A program made the position numbers and the translations under genes. This document shows, piece by piece, positions 1 to 8,252 of a DNA stretch of 64,000 bases. The notes below the pieces were generated by a model, which made no database searches, was not told the DNA's origin, and saw only the letters and a list, made by a program, of their open reading frames with translations. Origin of the DNA: CAIUPE01 sp037131735 (GTDB lineage: Bacteria; Pseudomonadota; Alphaproteobacteria; Rhizobiales; Beijerinckiaceae). The stretch is taken from NCBI GenBank assembly GCA_037131735.1, contig JBAXQM010000010.1:18156-82155 (forward strand), written 5' to 3'. Every line of letters begins with the position of its first letter. Position 1 is the first letter of the stretch.

Positions 1-2
1 AA

Positions 3-1250
3 GATGCGGGTGTCACAGGTCTCATCACCAATACGGCGGGATTACAAAAACTCAAAGCCGCTTCTTATCCCCTATCCGATTTCAAATTATTGTTGTCGAT
101 TGATGGTGATAACGATGCGGCGAAAGATTTTAACAACGCAGTTGCTGCGCATAGCGTCGACTTTACGCCCGTTGACACCAAAGCCGATGATCCGGCTTTG
201 ATGATTTATACATCTGGTACAACAGGGCAGCCGAAAGGCGCGTTGCACGGACATCGCGTGTTACCCGGCCATTTACCGGGTTTTGAATTGGTGCATGAAT
301 TTTTTCCGCATGAGGGTGACTTACTATGGACACCCGCTGATTGGGCATGGGCAGGCGGTTTGTTAAACGGCCTACTCCCCTCGCTTGCGCATGGCGTGCC
401 CGTAGTGGCGCGGAAATTTGAAAAATTCGATCCTGACGAAGCCTATCACTTGATGCAGGATTTTAAGATCCGCAATATTTTTGTGCCGCCCACCGCTTTG
501 CGCATGTTGCGCACGATCAAAAATCCACGCGCAAAGTATCAATTGCATTTACGCAGCATCGCCTCAGCCGGAGAAGCGCTCGGTGCTGAAACCTTATTAT
601 GGGCACAAGAAGAATTGGGCCTCACGATCAACGAAGCTTATGGCCAGACGGAATGCAATCTCGTGATCGGATCGTGTAATGCGCTTCAAATGGTCAAGCC
701 CGGCTTCATTGGAAAATCTGTGCCCGGACATCATGTTGCAATCATTCGCGATGATGGCACGGAATGTGCGCGCGGCGAATTGGGACAGATTGCCATCGCG
801 CGTCCCGACCCCGTGATGTTTTTAGGATATTGGAACCGCGACGCCGCGACGCATGAAAAATTCATCGGTGAATGGATGATAACAGGCGATCAAGGCGTGA
901 TGGATGAGGAGGGCTATATCAAATTCATCGGCCGTGATGATGATGTGATCACCTCGTCAAGCTATCGCATCGGCCCCGTCGAGATTGAGGATTGTTTGAT
1001 TCAGCATCCGGCGATTGCCTTGGCAGCCGCTGTCGGCAAGCCCGACGCGCTTCGCACGGAAATCGTCAAAGCCTTTCTTGTGCTTCGCCCCGGATTTACG
1101 CCAAGTGACGATTTGAAAGCCGATATTGCGCGCTTTGTGAAAGAGCGTTTGTCCGCGCATGAATATCCGCGCGAGATCGAATTTGTAGCGGATCTGCCAA
1201 TGACAACGACGGGTAAGATTATTCGCCGTGAGTTAAGAGCGCGCGGTTAG
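3..1250 (+). CDS. Acyl-CoA synthetase, AMP-forming (5' end outside window)
   Basis: The frame is open from base 3, so the gene begins upstream; 415 residues are visible and perhaps a fifth to a quarter of the protein is missing. The adenylate-forming signature YTSGTTGQPKG, the YGQTE motif that contacts the adenylate, a TGD motif (WMITGDQG) and the C-terminal TTTGKI segment with the acylation lysine are all present. The family joins a carboxylic acid to CoA by way of an acyl-adenylate. The closest resemblance by eye is to the acetyl-CoA synthetase / medium-chain acyl-CoA synthetase group rather than to the fatty-acid-transport group of the next gene. Substrate cannot be read from sequence. It ends 12 bases before the convergent synthetase gene, with no terminator hairpin between them. 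Confidence 0.9.
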   Translation, partial: DAGVTGLITNTAGLQKLKAASYPLSDFKLLLSIDGDNDAAKDFNNAVAAHSVDFTPVDTKADDPALMIYTSGTTGQPKGALHGHRVLPGHLPGFELVHEFFPHEGDLLWTPADWAWAGGLLNGLLPSLAHGVPVVARKFEKFDPDEAYHLMQDFKIRNIFVPPTALRMLRTIKNPRAKYQLHLRSIASAGEALGAETLLWAQEELGLTINEAYGQTECNLVIGSCNALQMVKPGFIGKSVPGHHVAIIRDDGTECARGELGQIAIARPDPVMFLGYWNRDAATHEKFIGEWMITGDQGVMDEEGYIKFIGRDDDVITSSSYRIGPVEIEDCLIQHPAIALAAAVGKPDALRTEIVKAFLVLRPGFTPSDDLKADIARFVKERLSAHEYPREIEFVADLPMTTTGKIIRRELRARG

Positions 1251-1262
1251 CAGACATTCTCA

Positions 1263-3059
1263 CTACAACCGCACTCGACCCTCTATGATCGCCCCGCGCA
1301 TTGTGTCATCGAGTATATGATAACGTTGTGTCGCTTGGTCAAAGACATAGACCGGCTCGCTTTCATCGCGCGCGTTCAACCCTTCGCGAATAAGATCAAT
1401 CTTTCTGATTTTGAAGGTGCCCGTCATGTCGACATCGCGTCGCAGTCTTAAAAAGAGCGGCCGTGCATGAGGTGGAAGATTATCGGCAAGATGGCGCGTT
1501 AGGTTTTCAAGATCGAATGACTCATGTTCTGATAGATGAATCGCCGCCATACCGGCTTTGCCGTCATGATCCTTGATAGCGACGCCATAAACGGCGCAGG
1601 ACGCCACACCCTGATGTGTGTTTATGGTTTCAGCAACTTCATTGGTTGAGATATTCTCGCCCTTCCAACGGAACGTATCACCGACGCGATCAACAAAATA
1701 GAAGTAACCGCGATCATCGCGTGTTACGAGGTCGCCGGAACGAAACCAGGCATCGCCATCCCAAAACACATTACGCAAAATTTTTGCTTCATCAGCGCTT
1801 TTATCGGCATAGCCTTCAAAGCGGTTGGCAGGTGCATTCGGATCATCGATAATCTCGCCAATGATTTCGCCGATTTCACCCGGCGCGCAAGGAATGCAGC
1901 GCCCTTGAGCATCGCGCATCGGCTTTTCATTCTCGACATCAAAACGCACGACTTTGACGACGAAACGTTTCTCCGCCCATTTCGGAATGCGGCCCACAGC
2001 ACCGGGACGCGAATCAAAATTGAAGAGCGCAATATTACCTTCGGTTGCACCATAAAATTCACGAATACGCTTGATGCCGAAGCGATCGGAAAAAGCATGC
2101 CAGATATCGGGGCGCAACCCATTTCCACAAATGAGGCGGATATTGTGCTGCCGATCATTTAGAGACGGCGGTGCATTTAAAAGATAACGGCATAATTCAC
2201 CGATATAGAAAAAGAGCGTGCATTCATGCCGAATAATATCGCTCCAGAACTCGCGCACGGAGAATTTTTCACGAATGACGACGCTCCCGCCACGAATAAG
2301 CACACCAAGAGTGGCAAGGATGCCGCCATTCGAATGATACATCGGCAGGCAATCATAGAGCCTGTCGCTTGCTTTCACCTCCATCACTGAGGAAAAGCCG
2401 AGCGCCATCGCACTCACTCGGTAATGATTGATATTGGCGGCTTTCGGCAGGCCCGTTGTACCGGATGTATAGACATAAACGCAGCGATCATCGATGGTGA
2501 GCGGTACGCGCTCATGCGCTTCGAGTGGCGCATCAGAGAAATCGTTCAGCACCCGATCAAATTCGGATTCTCCAAAACTATGTTTCAAAACGCGTGGGGC
2601 ATCGATCACACCGTCCATCGCGTGACGATAGGTCTCTAAGAGCTCTACCGCGACAATCGCAAGCTTCGGCTTTACGATGGTGACGGAATGCATCAACGCA
2701 TGACCAGATTGTGATGTGTTGAGAAGCGCTGTCGCGCCACCCGCGCGCGCAATACCAAGCCAGATGCAGAGATAATCGGGGCGGTTTGGTAAAAACAAGG
2801 CCACCGTGTCGCCTTTGTCGATCCCATTCGCTTTCGCCCAGCGCGCGATGCGGTTGATGCGCGCGCTCATCTGGCCATAAGTCAGCGTCTCGCGCTCGGA
2901 TATCAACGCCACACGGCTCGCTTTTTGGCTGGCAACCTCTTCCAGCCGATCAAGAACGGTTTTGTTGGGCGTCGATTTGATCGGCTTGACGCGGTTCAAC
3001 GTGCGTAACGCGCCGCGCAAATAGGCAAGCTCGCTAATGAGCACTGATAGAGCCCGCAT
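1263..3059 (-). CDS. Long-chain / very-long-chain acyl-CoA synthetase (FATP type)
   Basis: This 598-residue protein has the adenylation P-loop YTSGTTGLPKA at about residues 197-207, a FYGATEGN motif near 347, and a FRSGDL segment followed by FRWKGEN. That arrangement is typical of the fatty-acid-transport-protein branch of acyl-CoA synthetases. It activates long-chain fatty acids to acyl-CoA, coupling uptake to lipid synthesis or beta-oxidation. The length suits a complete member of the family. A GGAGAGG ribosome-binding site lies just upstream of the ATG. It converges with the first synthetase; the two belong to different subfamilies, so this is not a simple duplication. Confidence 0.9.
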   Translation of the reverse strand: MRALSVLISELAYLRGALRTLNRVKPIKSTPNKTVLDRLEEVASQKASRVALISERETLTYGQMSARINRIARWAKANGIDKGDTVALFLPNRPDYLCIWLGIARAGGATALLNTSQSGHALMHSVTIVKPKLAIVAVELLETYRHAMDGVIDAPRVLKHSFGESEFDRVLNDFSDAPLEAHERVPLTIDDRCVYVYTSGTTGLPKAANINHYRVSAMALGFSSVMEVKASDRLYDCLPMYHSNGGILATLGVLIRGGSVVIREKFSVREFWSDIIRHECTLFFYIGELCRYLLNAPPSLNDRQHNIRLICGNGLRPDIWHAFSDRFGIKRIREFYGATEGNIALFNFDSRPGAVGRIPKWAEKRFVVKVVRFDVENEKPMRDAQGRCIPCAPGEIGEIIGEIIDDPNAPANRFEGYADKSADEAKILRNVFWDGDAWFRSGDLVTRDDRGYFYFVDRVGDTFRWKGENISTNEVAETINTHQGVASCAVYGVAIKDHDGKAGMAAIHLSEHESFDLENLTRHLADNLPPHARPLFLRLRRDVDMTGTFKIRKIDLIREGLNARDESEPVYVFDQATQRYHILDDTMRGAIIEGRVRL

Positions 3060-3084
3060 AGGTCCGCCTCTCCCGCTTCTACTT

Positions 3085-4200
3085 TTATTCCCGTCTTAAC
3101 GACAACGGATTGTCGAGCATGGCGGAGCGGTCGGGCGTGTCAATCCCCGGACGATCAAGAAACGCCTCCCAAAGGCGCGACACAAAGCTCTCGTCGAGGT
3201 CTTTGGTGATGAAGACCATTTTGGTTTGGTGATCATCGTCCGGCCAGCGCGCAAGCTGCAGCGGCGGATGAAACACATGCTGCACGCCATGCAGGATCAC
3301 CGGACGATCCGGATGTTCAGCAATTTTCACAATGCCCTTCATGCGCAGGAGCTTTTCGCCATGGGCCGATTTGAGCAGCGTTAAGAAGAGCTCGAAGGCG
3401 GATGAGGGAATCGCATCATCGGTGGTGAGACAAAAGGCGCGGATATGCGCATCATGCCGGTTCACATCATGCGGATTTTGATTGTCGTGATGGTGATGAT
3501 CGTGATCATGATGATGGTGGTGACCATGGTCTCCATAGGCTTCGGCTTTCAGCCACTGGGCCACATCCGGAATTTTCTTCGTGAGATCAAAGAGGCCCGT
3601 GCCGATAAGGGCATTTGCCGTGGCTTCGCCTTTCGCTGCATCGAGAACATTGGCGGCAGGATTGAGCGCCTGTAGGCGCGCGCGAAGAGGGGTCACATCC
3701 GAGTGCAAATCGGTTTTTGTGAGCACAATCCGGTCAGCGATTGCCGCTTGTTTCACGGCTTCGGGATGATGATCAAGCGTCGATGATCCATTCACCGCAT
3801 CAACTAGCGTCACAACACCGTCAAGCGTGTAACGCGCCACAATCATCGAATGTCCAAGAAGCGATTGGAGAATGGGTGCTGGATCAGCAAGCCCTGTCGT
3901 TTCAATCACAATACGTTTGAAAGCCGAGAGTGCGCCCGTATCAAATTTCTTGATCAGATCTTCGAGCGTTGAAATCAGATCGCCCCGAATCGTACAGCAC
4001 AGACACCCCGACGCCATCAAGATCATATTGTCATCTTGGGTTTCGATGAAGAGATGATCGAGTCCGATCTCGCCAAACTCATTGACGATGACGATGGTGT
4101 CAGCGAGCGCGGGATCTTTTAAGAGCCGATTGAGAAGCGTTGTTTTTCCTGCGCCCAGAAAGCCGGTGATGATCGTAACGGGAATGGGCGTGATGGGCAT
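3085..4200 (-). CDS. CobW/P47K-family GTPase, metallochaperone-like
   Basis: The 371-residue protein starts with a G3E GTPase domain: P-loop GFLGAGKTT at residues 13-21, the metal-binding CLCC motif at 66-69, then ETTGLADP and a TKTD guanine-specificity motif. A stretch of about 15 mostly His/Asp residues follows near residues 225-240 and links to the CobW C-terminal domain. In this family GTP-dependent metal loading delivers zinc, cobalt or other metals to client proteins. The CxCC motif and the His-rich linker fit metal handling. The client is unknown. cobST lies 4 kb away on the other strand, so cobalt is possible, but zinc chaperones look the same. It starts 4 bases past the stop of the upstream transporter gene, so the two are probably co-transcribed. 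Confidence 0.88.
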   Translation of the reverse strand: MPITPIPVTIITGFLGAGKTTLLNRLLKDPALADTIVIVNEFGEIGLDHLFIETQDDNMILMASGCLCCTIRGDLISTLEDLIKKFDTGALSAFKRIVIETTGLADPAPILQSLLGHSMIVARYTLDGVVTLVDAVNGSSTLDHHPEAVKQAAIADRIVLTKTDLHSDVTPLRARLQALNPAANVLDAAKGEATANALIGTGLFDLTKKIPDVAQWLKAEAYGDHGHHHHHDHDHHHHDNQNPHDVNRHDAHIRAFCLTTDDAIPSSAFELFLTLLKSAHGEKLLRMKGIVKIAEHPDRPVILHGVQHVFHPPLQLARWPDDDHQTKMVFITKDLDESFVSRLWEAFLDRPGIDTPDRSAMLDNPLSLRRE

Positions 4201-4204
4201 GATT

Positions 4205-5092
4205 TCACCGCGCGACGCGACGCTCGACCACCATGGTCAGAGCAATAGCGGCAATCACCAGAAATCCCCCAAAATATTGAATGGGTAATAATCGCTCATC
4301 AAGAACAATCGCAGAGGTGATCGCGGCAACAACAGGCTCAAGACAAAAGAGCAAGCCCGCTACTGTTGCCGAAATTCGCGCCAAAGCGAGAATTTGAAAA
4401 ACAAATCCCAAAACAAACCCCCCAATTGTCAGCCAGATCGGAACGGCTGCGAGTATTTGTGTCTCCATAGAAAACACACCACCTGTTGCAAACACGGACG
4501 CAGTCGCGCCGGGTAAAACAATCGCCTGGGTGACAACAATTTTCGCAGCATTAGAGCTTTCGCGGCATCGCGTTCCGGCAAAGAATTGCATGGCTGCTGA
4601 GACACTCGCGATGGCAGCTAATGCAACGCCTCTGAGATCAAGATCACCGCTCGCCATGCCAAGAACCAACACGACACCGACAAAGGCCAAAGCGACAATA
4701 CCGAGCATCGCCGGCGTGAGTTTTTTCTTATCAACGAATGGGCTCGCGATCACGATCAAAATCGGGAAAGTATAAAAGATCACTGCCGCAACGGTGATCG
4801 GGATAAAGGCTACTGAGGAGAGATAACCAATCGATACGCCCATGCTGCCCAAACCAAGGAGAGCCATAGGCACGCGCTCGCCCTTCACAACATAAAGCGA
4901 GCTTCGGGTTACAAGCGCGAGAACAAGGCCGATGGCAATCATCACCAGCACACGCTCGGCAACGATCATCGGACCCTGCACGCCCAGCTCAGCAGAGATT
5001 TTGGCAAAGGTTATGTTGAAACCGTAGAAAAACGCGCCCGCAAGAGCGAAACCGATTCCCCGTCCTGATTGTTCGGACCCCACGCGCCTCAC
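4205..5092 (-). CDS. EamA/DMT-family transporter (GTG start)
   Basis: This is a 295-residue integral membrane protein with about ten hydrophobic segments arranged as two EamA repeats. The family exports or exchanges small metabolites such as amino acids and nucleobases; this member cannot be assigned a substrate. No ATG is available at the N-terminus. The longest frame starts at a GTG, but the GGGGAGTGAG purine tract sits directly against it, so a second GTG three codons further in (position 5083) is better spaced. The gene is followed closely by the CobW-family GTPase and is divergent from a second EamA gene 180 bp away. The two are not close copies by eye. Confidence 0.85.
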   Translation of the reverse strand: MRRVGSEQSGRGIGFALAGAFFYGFNITFAKISAELGVQGPMIVAERVLVMIAIGLVLALVTRSSLYVVKGERVPMALLGLGSMGVSIGYLSSVAFIPITVAAVIFYTFPILIVIASPFVDKKKLTPAMLGIVALAFVGVVLVLGMASGDLDLRGVALAAIASVSAAMQFFAGTRCRESSNAAKIVVTQAIVLPGATASVFATGGVFSMETQILAAVPIWLTIGGFVLGFVFQILALARISATVAGLLFCLEPVVAAITSAIVLDERLLPIQYFGGFLVIAAIALTMVVERRVAR

Positions 5093-5271
5093 TCCCCAAA
5101 CTCACTTTTGGATGGACATTTTGCCCACCCGTTTAAGACCAGAGACATACGCGTAGAGCGTTGCTACCTCAACCCATGCCCTAGACAATGCCCCTGTGCG
5201 GTTTTGATTGACCTCACGGTCTTTCCCCGCGAAGAGAACCGTTGTCTCTGGATTTGAGGAGCTGATCCGAC

Positions 5272-6159
5272 ATGCTGTGGGCACTCGCCGCTGTAATTGC
5301 CGCCGCCGCTCAAACCGCCCGCAATGCGATGCAGCGGAAATTAACCTCCCAAATCGGAACCGTTGGCGCCACACAGGTTCGGTTTCTTTATGGCTTTCCT
5401 TTCGCGCTGATTTTTCTGACCACGGTCGCCATCGTCACAAGCGAATCAGTGCCGGCAGCCGATCTTGCGTTTATCGGCTTTGCGCTGGGCGGTGCGGTGT
5501 CACAAATCCTCGCGACCGCGCTGATGTTGCTGTCGATGAAGGAGCGGTCATTCTCTGTTACGACGGCTTATACAAAAACGGAGCCCGTGCAGGTTGCGCT
5601 CTTCGGTGCGCTTGTTCTCGGCGATCATCTTTCGATGAGTGCGATTGTCGCCATTATCATCGCAACAATCGGTGTGGTCCTTATGGCCGTCAAAACGGAT
5701 GAAAAACTCACGGCGGCAGGTATTCGTCCTGCACTTGCGGGTATAGCCGCTGGTGGACTTTTCGCGCTTGCGGCAATTTTCTTTCGTGGAGGTATACTCG
5801 AACTTGGTCAGCAAAGCTTTGTATTGCGCGCCTCAACAATGCTTGCTTGGTCACTTGGTCTTCAGACACTGATCCTCATCGTCTGGATGATGCTCTTCGA
5901 TCGCAAAGCATTGACGGCGAGCATCACATTATGGCGTGCCTCACTTTTTGCAGGCTTTATGGGTGCTTTTGCCTCGCAATTCTGGTTCATCGGTTTTTCA
6001 TTAACCGCTGCCGCAAATGTGAGAACGCTCGGTCTCGTCGAAGTTTTCTTCGCACAAATCGTCACGCGTAAATTTTTAAGCGAAACGACAAGCAAGCGAG
6101 AGCTCGCCGGTATGATGCTCATTCTTATCGGCGTCGGCTCACTGCTTCTCGTTGGCTAA
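5272..6159 (+). CDS. EamA/DMT-family transporter
   Basis: The 295-residue protein has ten predicted hydrophobic helices in two five-helix EamA units, the normal size for the drug/metabolite transporter superfamily. A GAGGAG ribosome-binding site about ten bases before the ATG supports the start. Substrate is unknown. The gene points away from the other EamA gene at 4205-5092, which leaves a 179-bp shared promoter region. Its stop codon overlaps the stop of the convergent bolA gene by four bases. Confidence 0.87.
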   Translation: MLWALAAVIAAAAQTARNAMQRKLTSQIGTVGATQVRFLYGFPFALIFLTTVAIVTSESVPAADLAFIGFALGGAVSQILATALMLLSMKERSFSVTTAYTKTEPVQVALFGALVLGDHLSMSAIVAIIIATIGVVLMAVKTDEKLTAAGIRPALAGIAAGGLFALAAIFFRGGILELGQQSFVLRASTMLAWSLGLQTLILIVWMMLFDRKALTASITLWRASLFAGFMGAFASQFWFIGFSLTAAANVRTLGLVEVFFAQIVTRKFLSETTSKRELAGMMLILIGVGSLLLVG

Positions 6160-6431
6160 GGCGCGCGTGCCGAAATTGCGAGCGCGTGAACGCCGTCGGC
6201 AAATTCTTGCGCCAACAGCGTATTGATTGCGCGATGACACTCAATACGGCTCTTACCTTGAAAAGCCGCGCTTACAATTTGAACCGAGAAATGAGTTTGC
6301 CCGCCAGGGCGGGCACCGGAATGGCCAGCATGTTGATGGGAATCGTCAGTCACCACAAGATGCGTGGGCGCGAAGCTTGCACTCAATTTGGCTTCAATCC
6401 GGTCGCGGATTTTTGTCTCGCTTATCGACAT
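6156..6431 (-). CDS. bolA: BolA-family protein
   Basis: A 91-residue BolA-like protein. The conserved stretch VTDDSHQHAGH, with the invariant His used for [2Fe-2S] sharing with monothiol glutaredoxins, is followed by the HFSVQIVSAAF strand and a KSRIECHRAIN helix. BolA proteins act with Grx4-type glutaredoxins in iron-sulfur cluster handling and also affect cell shape and stress responses. A longer frame runs upstream to 6710, but it would cover the divergent J-protein gene and adds no BolA homology, so the start MSISETKIRD is chosen. Divergent bolA and a J-domain gene is a familiar arrangement in Hyphomicrobiales. Confidence 0.9.
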   Translation of the reverse strand: MSISETKIRDRIEAKLSASFAPTHLVVTDDSHQHAGHSGARPGGQTHFSVQIVSAAFQGKSRIECHRAINTLLAQEFADGVHALAISARAP

Positions 6432-6515
6432 GGCTCTTAACCTCTCTATGTGCGTCACTTCGCCCTGTGTTCGCAAGACTTGTTTCGGCCCCTCGGGACC
6501 GACTATTAGACGCTC

Positions 6516-7130
6516 ATGAACCCGAAGTCGAAACTCTACGACAAGATCCGTATTCCGCCGCGAAGCCGCCGGGGCCGCCCCGAAGCGGAGCCGCCGCGCT
6601 GCGAGCATCCGGGCTGTGCGGAGCCGGGGCCCCATCGCGCGCCCAAGGGGCGGCATGAGGAAGGCCGATTTTGGCAGTTTTGCCTCGATCACGTCCGGGA
6701 ATATAATCAAACCTACAATTATTTCGCCGGAATGAGCGATTCAGCCATCCTCTCCTATCAAAAGGACGCGACAATCGGCCATCGGCCAACCTGGAAACTC
6801 GGTGAAAATGCCGCGAGCGGCAAGCGTCGGGCGCAGCAACAGTCCGAAAAGGTCTTTGTTGACCCGTTCAATCTGTTCGATAATGCCGGGACCAAGAAGC
6901 CCCGCAAAAAGGCCGAGCCGGAAGGTCCGCGGGTCGGAGCTTTGGCGCAAAAGGCCTATGAGACCCTCTCCCTTGAACCTGGGTCGGACGCCCAGACGGT
7001 CCGGCTCCGCTACAAGGAACTCGTCAAACGCTTCCATCCGGATGCTAACGGCGGTGATCGCTCACTGGAAGATCGCTTACGAGAGATCATCAATGCGTAT
7101 AATACATTGAAAGCGGCGGGCCTCGCCTGA
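6516..7130 (+). CDS. J-domain (DnaJ-like) protein with N-terminal Cys/His cluster
   Basis: This 204-residue protein has its J domain at the C-terminus (about residues 146-201), with the HPD motif at 174-176 that stimulates DnaK ATPase activity. The N-terminal half has no G/F region or DnaJ zinc fingers. It does have a Cys/His cluster (C29, H31, C34, H40, C56, H59) that could bind one metal ion; this is an inference from spacing. It is therefore a class III co-chaperone rather than DnaJ itself. It is divergent from bolA and lies 120 bp upstream of cobS, a neighbourhood conserved in Hyphomicrobiales. The client is unknown. Confidence 0.87.
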   Translation: MNPKSKLYDKIRIPPRSRRGRPEAEPPRCEHPGCAEPGPHRAPKGRHEEGRFWQFCLDHVREYNQTYNYFAGMSDSAILSYQKDATIGHRPTWKLGENAASGKRRAQQQSEKVFVDPFNLFDNAGTKKPRKKAEPEGPRVGALAQKAYETLSLEPGSDAQTVRLRYKELVKRFHPDANGGDRSLEDRLREIINAYNTLKAAGLA

Positions 7131-7250
7131 TAAAGAGGGTGCCGAGGGTTCGTTATGAGCCCGCAAATTCCCATTAAGGACGATCGTTAGCGGTCATCCA
7201 GCGGTGACCGGATACGGCGTGCCGCGCCAGTAGTCGATGCGAGGTTTTAA

Positions 7251-8234
7251 GTGACAAGCGCCCCTATAGCCCCTGGAATGCCTGATATCACCGTCTCCGC
7301 CCGCGAGATGTTTGGCATCGACACGGATATGAATGTGCCCGCCTATTCGGTGGCCGATCCCCATGTACCTGATCTCGATCCGGATTATTTGTTCGATCGT
7401 CAAACGACATTGGCCATTCTGGCAGGCTTCGCGCGCAATCGTCGTGTGATGGTCTCTGGCTATCATGGCACAGGTAAATCGACTCATATCGAACAAGTCG
7501 CCGCGCGTTTGAAATGGCCATGCGTGCGTATCAATCTTGATAGCCACGTCTCGCGCCTTGATCTCGTGGGTAAAGACGCGATCGTCTTGAAGGACGGCAA
7601 ACAGGTGACCGAATTCCAGGATGGTATTTTGCCCTGGGCGTTGCAAAACAATATCGCGCTTGTGTTTGACGAATATGATGCCGGTCGTCCGGATGTGATG
7701 TTCGTTATTCAGCGCGTGCTCGAAATTTCCGGCAAGCTCACACTTCTCGATCAGAAGCGTGTGATCCGTCCGCATGGCGCGTTCCGTCTATTTGCTACTG
7801 CCAATACGGTTGGTCTTGGTGATACGTCAGGCCTCTATCACGGCACGCAGCAAATCAACCAAGGTCAGATGGACCGTTGGTCGATTGTCACGACGCTGAA
7901 TTATCTGCCACATGACAAGGAAGTTGATATCGTTTTGGCGAAGTCAAAGCCCTTCCAAACCAAAGAAGGACGCGACACCGTCAATCGCATGGTGCGTCTT
8001 GCCGATCTCACGCGTCAGGCCTTCATGAATGGCGATCTCTCCACGGTGATGAGCCCGCGTACCGTGATCACATGGGCGGAAAATGCGGATATCTTTAACA
8101 ATGTCGGCATGGCTTTCCGTCTCACCTTCCTCAACAAATGTGATGAACTCGAGCGTCCGCTTGTCGCCGAATTCTATCAACGCAGCTTCGGTGAAGAATT
8201 GCCGGAGAGCGCGTTGAATGTTGCGTTGAGCTAA
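7251..8234 (+). CDS. cobS: Cobaltochelatase subunit CobS
   Basis: A 327-residue AAA+ ATPase subunit of the aerobic CobNST cobaltochelatase, which inserts Co(II) into hydrogenobyrinic acid a,c-diamide during cobalamin synthesis. Walker A is GYHGTGKST at residues 70-78 and Walker B is LVFDE at 137-141. The N-terminal helix segment (ISAREMFGID-like) and the sequence RNRRVMVSGYHGTG are characteristic of CobS. Translation starts at a GTG. cobT follows after 18 bp, so the two form one operon. The large subunit CobN is not in this window. Confidence 0.95.
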   Translation: MTSAPIAPGMPDITVSAREMFGIDTDMNVPAYSVADPHVPDLDPDYLFDRQTTLAILAGFARNRRVMVSGYHGTGKSTHIEQVAARLKWPCVRINLDSHVSRLDLVGKDAIVLKDGKQVTEFQDGILPWALQNNIALVFDEYDAGRPDVMFVIQRVLEISGKLTLLDQKRVIRPHGAFRLFATANTVGLGDTSGLYHGTQQINQGQMDRWSIVTTLNYLPHDKEVDIVLAKSKPFQTKEGRDTVNRMVRLADLTRQAFMNGDLSTVMSPRTVITWAENADIFNNVGMAFRLTFLNKCDELERPLVAEFYQRSFGEELPESALNVALS

Positions 8235-8252
8235 GGATCGTCGCGAGGACAA

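Noticed and set aside
1724..2158. 144-codon frame inside the long-chain acyl-CoA synthetase gene
   Set aside because: Shadow frame within a well-supported gene; no family features.
6432..6710. N-terminal extension of BolA
   Set aside because: Overlaps the divergent J-protein gene and carries no BolA homology.
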